A stretch of 64,000 nt of DNA from NCBI RefSeq assembly GCF_900095225.1, contig NZ_LT607416.1, positions 361,033 through 425,032 of the forward strand, given 5' to 3'. Under the pieces are notes generated by a model, which was not told where the DNA came from, did no database searches, and saw nothing but the letters and a program-made list of their open reading frames with translations. The translations under genes and the position numbers were made by a program. Shown piece after piece: positions 56,352 to 64,000 of the stretch. The stretch's first letter is position 1; each line of letters opens with the position of its first letter. The stretch is from Pseudomonas sp. UMAB-08 (GTDB taxonomy: Bacteria > Pseudomonadota > Gammaproteobacteria > Pseudomonadales > Pseudomonadaceae).

Positions 56352-59051
56352 TCAGATACTGAGGCGCATCTCTGCGTGGGGCTCATGATTGACGCTCAAT
56401 TGCTCGACGATGGCGTCCTGAAGTCGGCTGCACAGCTGCGGATCGGACAGCGGCTGATTGTTCGCGTCAGTGATGAAAAAAACGTCTTCCACCCGCTCGC
56501 CGAGCGTGGCGATTTTCGCGTTTTGCAATGACAGATCGAACTCCAGGAAGATCTTGCCGACCCGCGCCAGCAGGCCAGGGCGATCGGGTGCGCTCAGCTC
56601 CAGGATCGTGACCGGGCGTTGTGCGTCGGTGTGGATAGTGACCTGTGGCGCGAAGGCAAAATGCTTGAGCTGGCGGGGCACCCGGCGCTGGATGATGGTC
56701 GGGTAGTCATCCGGGTTGCGCAGGGCCTCGGTCAGCCCTTCACGGATTTGCTTGATCCGCACAGGGTTGTCGCCAATTGAGCCGCCATCGTTGTCGAGCA
56801 CGATGTAGGTGTCGAGGGTGAACTGGCTGCTGGAGGTGATGACGCGGGCGTCATGAATGTTCAGGTTGAGCTGATCCATGGCGGCCACGGTCACGGCAAA
56901 GAAGTCATGCTGGTCGGGAGCGTAGATGAAGATCTGAGTGCCGCCCTCGAACTCGCGCTGGGTGGTTTCCTTGATCAGCACCAACGGGCCGCCATCGGCA
57001 GGCTGCTGCAGGATCGCATCGCTGTGCCAGGCCACATCGCCAGCGGTGTGACGCAGGAAATAATCATCCCCAAGCTGAGCCCAGAGCTGCTCGACGTCAT
57101 CCGGGTCGGTACCGCTGCGAACGAGAATGTCCAGCGCAGCACTTTGCGTACGTCGAATCTGCTCTTCACGGTCGACCGGGTTCTCCAGGCCGCGGCGCAG
57201 GGCGCGTTTGGTCTCGGTGTACAGCTGGCGCAACAGGCTGGCGCGCCACGAGTTCCATAGCGTTGGATTGGTTGCGTTGATATCGGCCACAGTCAGGACG
57301 TAGAGGTAATCCAGATGGGTTTCATCGCCAACGAACTGGGCGAAATCATGGATGACCTGAGGGTCGGACAAGTCCTTGCGCTGGGCGGTGGTCGACATCA
57401 CCAAGTGGTTCTGCACCAGCCACACGATCAGTCGGGTATCCCACACTGGCAGTTGATGGCGTTGGCAAAAAACTTCGGCGTCGATAGCGCCCAGTTCCGA
57501 GTGGTCGCCTCCGCGGCCTTTGCCGATATCGTGATACAGGCCTGCCAGGTAGATCAGTTCGGGCTTGGGCAGCTTGATCATAATCTTGCTGGCCAGCGGA
57601 AACTTGTCTGTGGTTTGAGTGTATTGCAGCTTACGCAGGTGCTTGATCAGGTTCAGAGTGTGCGCATCGACGGTATAGATATGGAACAGGTCGTGCTGCA
57701 TCTGGCCGATGATATGGCCGAATTCCGGCAGGTACAGGCCCAGAATTCCGTAACGGTTCATTCGGCGCAGGTTGCGATGGATGCCGAATTCGCACTTGAA
57801 CAGCTCGATAAACAGGCTGGTGTTGCGAATGTCGTTACGGAACTCGTCGTTGATCAGGTGCCGATGTTCGCGCAGCAAGCGAATGGTGTCGGCGCGAACG
57901 CCCTTGATTTCCGGGTGCTGAGCCATCAACACGAACACTTCCAGTATCGCGAAGGGTGTGCGCTTGAAAACGTTGGGGTGGCTGGCTTCGATATAGCCAT
58001 CATGCAGCTGGAAGCGTGAATTGATCGGCTGAGTCGTGCCGCTCCCTTCCTCTGAAAGAATCACTTCTTCAAAGTGCTGCATGATCAGGTCGCTGAGCTC
58101 GGCGATGCTCATGACCACGCGGTAATACTTTTGCATGAAGCGTTCGATGGCCAGCTTCGCATCGCCGTCTTCGTAGCCGAGCAGGCGGGCGATGCTGCTT
58201 TGATGGTCGAACAGCAGGCGGTCTTCCGATCGGCCGGCAAGCATGTGCAAGGCGTAACGCACCTTCCACAAGAACTCTTGGGACGAGGCGAGCAGAGCGT
58301 TTTCGCTTTCCAGCAGAAAACCTTCGCCCGCCAACGCGTGCAGATTCAAGGTGCCGTACTGGCGACGGGCGACCCAGAGAATGGTCTGGATATCGCGCAA
58401 GCCGCCGGGGGAGCCTTTGACGTTGGGTTCCAGGTTGTATTCGGTGTCGTTGTACTTGTGATGGCGGGCTTTCTGTTCAGCACGCTTGGCCAGGAAAAAC
58501 TCTTTACTCGGCCACATCCTGGCGGGGCTGGTGACATCGAGCATGCGCTGGCGCAGACGTTCGGGGCCGGCAATGGTGCGACTTTCCATCAGGTTGGTGA
58601 TGATTGTCAGGTCGGCGACGGCTTCCTGTGCGCATTCATCGACCGAGCGCACACTCTGGCCGACTTCCAGGCCGATATCCCACAGCAGCGTCAAAAAGCG
58701 CTCGATGGGCTCGCGAAAGACTTCGTGGTCGGCGCTGTCCAGGAGGATCAGCAGGTCAATGTCCGAATAAGGATGCAGCTCGCCCCGACCATAGCCGCCA
58801 ACCGCCAATAGGGCGATATCCGCGTCGTCGCTCCAGTCGAACTGTTCCCATGCCTGTTGCAGGATGTGATCGACAAACCAGGCGCGATCTTCAATCAGGC
58901 GCCGGATGTCGCGACCCGAGCGGAAGCGTTCGTCGAGCACTTCGCGGGCCTGACGAATGGCTTTCTTGAAAGCGGCAATGGGGCTCGCTTTCAAGGCCAG
59001 TTCGGCCTGGAACTGGCCGCGGTCGAATAATTCTGGATCCACCTGCGGCAT
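56352..59051 (-). CDS. glnD: PII uridylyltransferase / uridylyl-removing enzyme
   Basis: The nitrogen-status sensor that uridylylates PII proteins when glutamine is low and deuridylylates them when it is high. The 899-residue protein has an N-terminal nucleotidyltransferase with [20 protein letters not shown], an HD domain ([16 protein letters not shown]) for removal, and two C-terminal ACT domains (about 710-785 and 815-890; [31 protein letters not shown]). Length is typical. It lies between dapC and map. Confidence 0.96.
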   Translation of the reverse strand: MPQVDPELFDRGQFQAELALKASPIAAFKKAIRQAREVLDERFRSGRDIRRLIEDRAWFVDHILQQAWEQFDWSDDADIALLAVGGYGRGELHPYSDIDLLILLDSADHEVFREPIERFLTLLWDIGLEVGQSVRSVDECAQEAVADLTIITNLMESRTIAGPERLRQRMLDVTSPARMWPSKEFFLAKRAEQKARHHKYNDTEYNLEPNVKGSPGGLRDIQTILWVARRQYGTLNLHALAGEGFLLESENALLASSQEFLWKVRYALHMLAGRSEDRLLFDHQSSIARLLGYEDGDAKLAIERFMQKYYRVVMSIAELSDLIMQHFEEVILSEEGSGTTQPINSRFQLHDGYIEASHPNVFKRTPFAILEVFVLMAQHPEIKGVRADTIRLLREHRHLINDEFRNDIRNTSLFIELFKCEFGIHRNLRRMNRYGILGLYLPEFGHIIGQMQHDLFHIYTVDAHTLNLIKHLRKLQYTQTTDKFPLASKIMIKLPKPELIYLAGLYHDIGKGRGGDHSELGAIDAEVFCQRHQLPVWDTRLIVWLVQNHLVMSTTAQRKDLSDPQVIHDFAQFVGDETHLDYLYVLTVADINATNPTLWNSWRASLLRQLYTETKRALRRGLENPVDREEQIRRTQSAALDILVRSGTDPDDVEQLWAQLGDDYFLRHTAGDVAWHSDAILQQPADGGPLVLIKETTQREFEGGTQIFIYAPDQHDFFAVTVAAMDQLNLNIHDARVITSSSQFTLDTYIVLDNDGGSIGDNPVRIKQIREGLTEALRNPDDYPTIIQRRVPRQLKHFAFAPQVTIHTDAQRPVTILELSAPDRPGLLARVGKIFLEFDLSLQNAKIATLGERVEDVFFITDANNQPLSDPQLCSRLQDAIVEQLSVNHEPHAEMRLSI

Positions 59052-59098
59052 TGAACGGCTTTCCTTCTATCTATCAGGCCTGACTTGAGCGACGTGGT

Positions 59099-59896
59099 TT
59101 ATACCGACGCGCTTACTGCTGATGTGCGGGCAATGGTGTCGTCGCTGCGCAGGGTAAAGATTTCATACCCGTCTGCCGTGACCAGAATCGTATGTTCCCA
59201 CTGGGCGGACAACTTGCGATCCTTGGTGATCGCGGTCCAGCCATCGCCCAGCAAACGGGTTTCGGCACGGCCCTGGTTGATCATGGGCTCAATGGTGAAG
59301 GTCATGCCTTCCTTGAGCTCCATGCCTGTGCCCGCACGGCCATAGTGCAGCACTTGCGGTTCTTCGTGGAAGACCTTGCCAATGCCGTGACCGCAGTATT
59401 CGCGCACCACGGAAAAACCATTCTTTTCGGCGTGTTTCTGGATCACTTCGCCGATATCGCCAAGGCGAGCGCCCGGGCGAACCAGCTCTATGCCTTTGTA
59501 CATGCACTCTTGGGTGATCTTCGACAGACGCTCAGCCCACTCTGGCACTTTGCCAACATGGAACATCTTGCTGGTGTCGCCGTGGTAGCCGTCCTTGATC
59601 ACCGTGACGTCGATGTTCAGGACATCGCCATCCTTAAGCGGCTTCTCGTTTGGAATGCCGTGGCACACCACGTGGTTGATCGAGGTGCAGATCGACTTGG
59701 GGAAGCCCTTGTAGTTCAGCGGGGCCGGAATCGCTTTCTGCTCATTGACGATGAAGTCATGGCATATACGGTCCAGCTCGTCCGTGGTCACGCCAGGCTT
59801 GACGTAAGCGCCGATCATTTCCAGCACGTCGGCAGCCAGGCGGCCGGCGATGCGCATTTTCTCGATGTCCTCGGGGGTTTTGATGGTGACAGTCAT
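59099..59896 (-). CDS. map: Methionine aminopeptidase, type I
   Basis: Removes the initiator methionine from nascent proteins. The 265-residue M24-family metalloprotein has TSINHVVCHGIPNEKPLKDG (catalytic His), NIDVTVIKDGYHGDTSKMF (metal Asp pair), HGIGKVFHEEPQVLHYG (metal His) and TIEPMINQ (Glu). The start at 59896 follows GAGAG; 12 further codons upstream look like non-coding leader. It is divergent from rpsB, the usual proteobacterial arrangement. Confidence 0.97.
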   Translation of the reverse strand: MTVTIKTPEDIEKMRIAGRLAADVLEMIGAYVKPGVTTDELDRICHDFIVNEQKAIPAPLNYKGFPKSICTSINHVVCHGIPNEKPLKDGDVLNIDVTVIKDGYHGDTSKMFHVGKVPEWAERLSKITQECMYKGIELVRPGARLGDIGEVIQKHAEKNGFSVVREYCGHGIGKVFHEEPQVLHYGRAGTGMELKEGMTFTIEPMINQGRAETRLLGDGWTAITKDRKLSAQWEHTILVTADGYEIFTLRSDDTIARTSAVSASV

Positions 59897-60047
59897 AAAA
59901 TTCTCTCGGCGCGGTGTGGCGCGGCTAAACACTTAAAACGCGATTCTAACAGACCGTCAGGCCGTGGGTGATCATCGCTTTATAGATGCGCGACGTGGCC
60001 CTGCGCGTGCGGCGCAAAAGGACGTTTACGGCGGTGCTTATTTCGTG

Positions 60048-60076
60048 TTCCGTTATCCGGCCTTTTATGGTATAAA
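60048..60076 (+). promoter_or_regulatory. rpsB promoter
   Basis: TATAAA (60071-60076) preceded by TGG gives an extended -10 (TGGTATAAA); TTCCGT 17 bases upstream is a weak -35. Transcription would start near 60083. Confidence 0.6.
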
Positions 60077-60082
60077 ATGCGC

Positions 60083-60216
60083 CGCTTTCCGGGGTATGCC
60101 CCAGAAGCTTAAACCCACACACGTGTCGACACGATGACCTGGGTGCCCTCAGCTTGAAGCTGTTGGTTGGTCATTGGGATACGTGGAGGCCTAACCCGAC
60201 TTATCAAGGAACTATC
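60083..60216 (+). ncRNA. rpsB 5' leader, possible S2-binding autoregulatory RNA
   Basis: About 134 bases separate the predicted transcription start and the rpsB start. It includes GGGGTATGCCCC (60091-60102), a four-pair hairpin, and ends TTATCAAGGAACTATC with AAGGA before the ATG. In enterobacteria the equivalent leader (t44/tff) binds S2 and controls rpsB-tsf. A conserved secondary structure has not been shown here. Confidence 0.45.
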
Positions 60217-60960
60217 ATGTCCCAAGTCAACATGCGCGATATGCTGAAAGCCGGTGTCCACTTCGGTCACCAAACCCGTTACTGGAACCCGAAAATGGGT
60301 AAATACATTTTCGGCGCACGTAACAAGATCCACATCATCAACCTTGAAAAAACCTTGCCTATGTTCAACGAAGCTCTGGCTTTCGTTGAGAAACTGGCTT
60401 CGGGCAAAAACAAGATTCTGTTTGTTGGCACCAAGCGTTCCGCTGGCAAAATCGTCGCTGAAGAAGCTGCACGTTGCGGCTCGCCTTACGTCGATCACCG
60501 CTGGTTGGGCGGCATGCTGACCAACTTCAAAACCATCCGTGCCTCCATCAAGCGTCTGCGCGAGCTTGAAATTCAGGCAGAAGACGGCACGTTCACCAAG
60601 CTGACCAAGAAAGAGGCGCTGATGCGTACTCGCGATCTGGAAAAGCTGGATCGTAGCCTGGGTGGTATCAAGGACATGGGCGGTCTTCCTGACGCACTGT
60701 TCGTTATCGACGTTGATCACGAGCGCATCGCGATCACCGAAGCTAACAAGCTGGGTATCCCGGTTATCGGCGTAGTCGATACCAACAGCAGCCCGGAAGG
60801 CGTTGACTACATCATCCCAGGCAACGATGACGCCATTCGCGCCATCCAGTTGTACATGGGTTCGATGGCAGACGCTGTTATCCGTGGCCGCAACAACGCT
60901 AACGGCGGCACTGACGTGTTCGTCGAAGAAGCTCCAGCCGCTGCAGTCGTTGAAGGCTGA
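60217..60960 (+). CDS. rpsB: 30S ribosomal protein S2
   Basis: A 247-residue component of the small ribosomal subunit. It begins [20 protein letters not shown] after Met and shows the S2 signatures [23 protein letters not shown] and [19 protein letters not shown]. It is first in the rpsB-tsf unit and is followed by an internal terminator. The ATG at 60217 was chosen because AAGGA is seven bases upstream; the longer frame from 60154 has non-S2 sequence. Confidence 0.98.
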   Translation: MSQVNMRDMLKAGVHFGHQTRYWNPKMGKYIFGARNKIHIINLEKTLPMFNEALAFVEKLASGKNKILFVGTKRSAGKIVAEEAARCGSPYVDHRWLGGMLTNFKTIRASIKRLRELEIQAEDGTFTKLTKKEALMRTRDLEKLDRSLGGIKDMGGLPDALFVIDVDHERIAITEANKLGIPVIGVVDTNSSPEGVDYIIPGNDDAIRAIQLYMGSMADAVIRGRNNANGGTDVFVEEAPAAAVVEG

Positions 60961-60991
60961 GTAGCAAACGCCTAGCGTTTACTCAGTACGC

Positions 60992-61016
60992 AAAAAGGGG
61001 GCCTGGCCCCCTTTTT
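60992..61016 (+). terminator. Terminator/attenuator between rpsB and tsf
   Basis: AAAAAGGGGGC and GCCCCCTTTTT form an 11-bp stem around three bases with its own T run. A rho-independent site between rpsB and tsf is also known in E. coli, so tsf may be expressed partly by read-through or from its own promoter. Confidence 0.92.
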
Positions 61017-61145
61017 GCCCCCTCGGAAACCACATGTTGGCGCAGCCTTGCAGTCATGTGCCGCAGCCAGCAGCGGTTTTCAAGAATTTGAACGCCCGTT
61101 CGGTCGGGTGGAATGGTTTTAAGACCTATCCAAGAGGAATTTGAA

Positions 61146-62015
61146 ATGGCAGAAATTACTGCAGCGTTGGTCAAAGAACTGCGTGAGCGCACTGGCGAAG
61201 GCATGATGGATTGCAAAAAGGCCTTGACCAAGGCTGACGGCGACATCGAAAAAGCAATCGACGATATGCGTGCCTCCGGTGCCATCAAAGCCGCCAAGAA
61301 AGCAGGCAACGTTGCTGCTGAAGGCGCCATTGCTGTCAAGGTTGCCGAAGATGGCAAAAGTGCAGTGATCCTCGAAGTCAACTCGCAGACCGACTTCCTG
61401 GCTCTGCAGGACGACTTCAAAGAATTCGTGAACGGCAGCCTTGAAAAAGCGTTTGCTGAAAAACTGACCGACGCAGCTCCGCTGATCGCCGCTCAGGAAT
61501 TGGCACGTGAAGCGTTGATCGCGAAAGTTGGCGAAAACGTCAACATCCGTCGCCTGGCTCGCGTTGAAGGTGACGTGGTCAATGCTTACCTGCACGGTAA
61601 CAAGATCGGTGTTGTTGTTGTCCTGAAAGGCGGTGACGCTGACCTGGCCAAAGACATCGCCATGCACGTTGCTGCCAGCAACCCTGAATTCCTGCTGCCT
61701 TCGGAAGTTTCCGCAGAAGCCGTAGAACGCGAAAAAGCCGTGTTCGTAAGCCTCAACGAAGACAAGATCAAGGGCAAGCCAGCCGAAATCGTTGAAAAAA
61801 TGGTTGCCGGTCGCATTCAGAAGTTCCTGGCTGAAGCAAGCCTGGTCGAGCAAGCGTTCGTCAAGAACCCGGAAATCAAGGTCGGTGAACTGGCCAAGAA
61901 AGCCGGCGCTGAAATCGTTTCCTTCACTCGCTTCCAGGTAGGCGAAGGCATCGAGAAGCCAGTTGACAACTTCGCTGAAGAAGTTGCCGCACAAGTGGCT
62001 GCAAGCAAGCAATAA
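61146..62015 (+). CDS. tsf: Translation elongation factor Ts
   Basis: The nucleotide exchange factor for EF-Tu. The 289-residue protein has the N-terminal UBA-like [31 protein letters not shown] and the core repeats ending with [18 protein letters not shown] is eight bases before the ATG. It follows rpsB after an internal terminator and precedes pyrH by 203 bases. Confidence 0.98.
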   Translation: MAEITAALVKELRERTGEGMMDCKKALTKADGDIEKAIDDMRASGAIKAAKKAGNVAAEGAIAVKVAEDGKSAVILEVNSQTDFLALQDDFKEFVNGSLEKAFAEKLTDAAPLIAAQELAREALIAKVGENVNIRRLARVEGDVVNAYLHGNKIGVVVVLKGGDADLAKDIAMHVAASNPEFLLPSEVSAEAVEREKAVFVSLNEDKIKGKPAEIVEKMVAGRIQKFLAEASLVEQAFVKNPEIKVGELAKKAGAEIVSFTRFQVGEGIEKPVDNFAEEVAAQVAASKQ

Positions 62016-62037
62016 GACGGTTTTACACTGTCGCCCC

Positions 62038-62072
62038 GAAGAGGCTGCCCGCTCACGCGAGCGGCCTCTTCG
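62038..62072 (+). terminator. Hairpin after tsf
   Basis: GAAGAGGC pairs with GCCTCTTC and CCGCTC with GAGCGG, separated by a small bulge. No T run follows. It may stabilise or end the rpsB-tsf transcript before pyrH. Confidence 0.55.
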
Positions 62073-62218
62073 TCAAATAGGTAAAAGGAATTTGTTTTCC
62101 TTGGGGAAGTGGCTTACAAGGCTGCATCCTCCGACGGTGTCGTACCGTCAGCTAGAGTAGTCGCAGGCTGAAAACAGCTCGCACAGAATTTTTTTAAACG
62201 CCGCAGGAGAGATTCGCA

Positions 62219-62962
62219 ATGGCTCAGCAGGGCAGTGGTTATCAGGCTCGCTATAAACGCATTCTACTCAAGCTTAGCGGCGAGGCCCTGATGGGCTCCG
62301 AAGAGTTCGGCATTGACCCGAAAGTCCTGGACCGCATGGCCCTTGAAGTCGGCCAGTTGGTCGGTATCGGGGTTCAGGTCGGGCTGGTTATTGGTGGTGG
62401 CAATCTGTTCCGTGGGGCGGCCTTGAGTGCTGCCGGTATGGATCGGGTGACAGGCGATCATATGGGCATGCTGGCCACTGTGATGAACGCTCTGGCCATG
62501 CGTGATGCGCTGGAACGGGCTAACATTCCGGCTATCGTGATGTCGGCCATTTCCATGGTGGGCGTGACCGATCATTACGATCGTCGCAAAGCCATGCGTC
62601 ATCTTAACGCCAAGGATGTAGTGATTTTCGCTGCTGGCACTGGCAACCCGTTCTTCACCACCGATTCGGCCGCGTGCCTGCGAGGGATCGAAATCGATGC
62701 CGACGTAGTGCTTAAAGCGACCAAGGTCGATGGTGTGTACACCGCAGACCCATTCAAAGACCCGCATGCCGAGAAGTTCGATCATCTGACGTACGATGAA
62801 GTCCTGGATCGCAAGCTGGGCGTGATGGACCTGACCGCTATCTGTCTGTGCCGCGATCATAAAATGCCGCTGCGCGTCTTTAATATGAACAAGCCCGGCG
62901 CCTTGCTGAATATCGTACATGGCGGCGCTGAAGGAACCCTGATCGAGGAAGGCGAACAATGA
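62219..62962 (+). CDS. pyrH: UMP kinase
   Basis: Phosphorylates UMP to UDP; an amino-acid-kinase-fold hexamer regulated by GTP and UTP. The 247-residue protein has [45 protein letters not shown] and [24 protein letters not shown] stands before the ATG. Overlaps frr by four bases, so pyrH-frr-uppS are co-transcribed. Confidence 0.98.
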   Translation: MAQQGSGYQARYKRILLKLSGEALMGSEEFGIDPKVLDRMALEVGQLVGIGVQVGLVIGGGNLFRGAALSAAGMDRVTGDHMGMLATVMNALAMRDALERANIPAIVMSAISMVGVTDHYDRRKAMRHLNAKDVVIFAAGTGNPFFTTDSAACLRGIEIDADVVLKATKVDGVYTADPFKDPHAEKFDHLTYDEVLDRKLGVMDLTAICLCRDHKMPLRVFNMNKPGALLNIVHGGAEGTLIEEGEQ

Positions 62963-63516
62963 TCAACGAAATCAAGAAAGACGCTCAAACGCGTATGCAG
63001 AAAACTCTGGAATCCCTGGCCCACGCATTCAGCCGAATTCGTACGGGTCAGGCCCATCCGAGCATTCTGGGTGGTGTGATGGTGCCTTATTACGGCTCCG
63101 ACACCCCTTTGAATCAGGTTGCGAACGTGACCGTCAAGGACTCGCGCACCCTGCAGGTCGTGGCGTTCGAGCGCAATATGCTTGGGGCCGTCGACAAGGC
63201 TATTCAGAGCTCCGGTCTGGGCTTCAACCCGACGAACCTGGGCGAGCTGCTGCTTATCTCGATGCCTGCTTTGACTGAAGAGACCCGTAAGGGCTTCACC
63301 AAACAAGCTCGTGATGCTGCGGAAGATGCTCGTGTGGCTGTTCGTAACATCCGTCGCGATGCGTTGAGCCAGTTTAAGGATCTGATCAAAGAGAAAGAAA
63401 TCAGCGAAGACGAAGAGCGTCGCGCTGCCGATGATATTCAGAAGCTGACGGATAAGTTCGTGGCGGATATCGAAACGGCAGTGAAGCAAAAAGAAGCGGA
63501 TCTGATGGCTGTATAA
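62959..63516 (+). CDS. frr: Ribosome recycling factor
   Basis: Splits the post-termination ribosome together with EF-G. The 185-residue protein starts [19 protein letters not shown] after Met and has [14 protein letters not shown] and a C-terminal helical bundle ([20 protein letters not shown]). Length is typical. Overlaps pyrH (ATGA) and precedes uppS by 15 bases. Confidence 0.98.
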   Translation: MINEIKKDAQTRMQKTLESLAHAFSRIRTGQAHPSILGGVMVPYYGSDTPLNQVANVTVKDSRTLQVVAFERNMLGAVDKAIQSSGLGFNPTNLGELLLISMPALTEETRKGFTKQARDAAEDARVAVRNIRRDALSQFKDLIKEKEISEDEERRAADDIQKLTDKFVADIETAVKQKEADLMAV

Positions 63517-63531
63517 AGGGCCAGGGCGTTT

Positions 63532-64000
63532 ATGGACAAGACCAAGCAGGCGGCACTGTCATCGGTACCGCGCCATGTCGCAATCATCATGGATGGTAAT
63601 AACCGCTGGGCGAAAAAGCGTCTTTTGCCCGGTGTCGCCGGGCATAAAGCAGGCGTGGATGCTGTTCGTGCGGTCATTGAGGTGTGCGCTGAAGCGAAGG
63701 TCGAGGTATTGACCCTGTTCGCTTTTTCCAGTGAAAACTGGCAGCGCCCGGCTGAGGAAGTCGGCGCCTTGATGGAGTTGTTTTTCACGGCTCTGCGCCG
63801 TGAGACCCGGCGTCTGAACGATAACGCGATCAGCTTGCGGATCATTGGTGACCGTTCACGGTTTCATCCTGAGCTGCAGGCTGCCATGCGTGAAGCTGAA
63901 GAGCGGACGGCCGGCCCTGGTCGATTCGTGCTGCAGATCGCCGCCAACTACGGTGGGCAATGGGATATCGCCCAGGCTGCCCAGCATCTGGCTCGCGAGG
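63532..64000 (+). CDS. uppS: Undecaprenyl diphosphate synthase (3' end outside window)
   Basis: A cis-prenyltransferase that makes the C55 lipid carrier for peptidoglycan and, in this genome, for the arn pathway. The visible 156 residues include HVAIIMDGNNRWAKKR with the catalytic Asp, AFSSENWQRP, and IIGDRSRF. About 90 residues are missing at the C-terminus. It follows frr after 15 bases and closes the visible part of the pyrH-frr-uppS run. Confidence 0.97.
   Translation, partial: MDKTKQAALSSVPRHVAIIMDGNNRWAKKRLLPGVAGHKAGVDAVRAVIEVCAEAKVEVLTLFAFSSENWQRPAEEVGALMELFFTALRRETRRLNDNAISLRIIGDRSRFHPELQAAMREAEERTAGPGRFVLQIAANYGGQWDIAQAAQHLARE

Larger units (their letters stand above)
59897..60216. 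other. 320-base map-rpsB divergent gap
   Basis: Contains the rpsB promoter (60048-60076) and its leader RNA (about 60083-60216) on the plus strand, and the map promoter region on the minus strand, for which no clear elements were picked out. No gene seen. Confidence 0.7.

Overview
The window is about 64 kb of chromosome from a Pseudomonas of the fluorescens lineage. GC is high, the genes are densely packed, and the gene content and order (wspF-wspR, prfB-lysS, lptF, ppc, adk, tsaB, rsmJ, mexL-mexJK, plsB, dapD, dapC, glnD, map, rpsB-tsf-pyrH-frr-uppS) match the Pseudomonas core genome as I recall it from P. aeruginosa. No prophage, plasmid, insertion sequence, CRISPR array, tRNA or rRNA gene was recognised. 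The only repeats are REP/REPIN-type extragenic palindromes. Functions and synteny come from recognising protein motifs by eye; no database search was run.

Layout. 0-5 kb: end of the Wsp surface-sensing/c-di-GMP system, then prfB, read through a +1 programmed frameshift, and lysS. 5-9 kb: a TetR regulator followed by four co-directional genes (two lipoproteins, a DUF1704 metallopeptidase-like protein, a small membrane protein). 9-20 kb: AlgU-type envelope lipoproteins (lptF and a DUF4398 partner), ppc, adk, tsaB, rsmJ and several unassigned proteins, one with an internal 44-residue duplication. 20-28 kb: MexL/MexJK-type efflux, two small envelope proteins, plsB. 28-34 kb: a block (cold-shock protein, hypothetical, rlmA, dapE, ndvB) that I remember at another locus in P. 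aeruginosa and that here carries REPINs at both ends and inside. 34-40 kb: tcdA, csdA-csdE, dapD, an ArsC-like protein and a metallophosphoesterase. 40-52 kb: a complete arnBCADTEF-ugd operon for L-Ara4N modification of lipid A, followed by a 19-bp-stem terminator and two further convergent ArnT-like (GT83/GT39) membrane glycosyltransferases. 52-55 kb: a CPA1 Na+/H+ antiporter and a metzincin-type protease without a signal peptide. 55-64 kb: dapC, glnD, map, then rpsB, tsf, pyrH, frr and the start of uppS.

How the genes work together. Three genes of the succinylase route to meso-diaminopimelate (dapE, dapD, dapC) lie within about 26 kb beside other envelope genes (plsB, uppS, arn, ndvB, lptF). 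A translation group (prfB, lysS, tcdA, rlmA, rsmJ, tsaB, rpsB, tsf, frr, map) runs through the window. The stretches least explained by known biology are the DUF1704 operon, the repeat protein at 17.6-18.2 kb, the extra ArnT-like pair with its neighbouring phosphoesterase, and the leaderless M12A-like protease.
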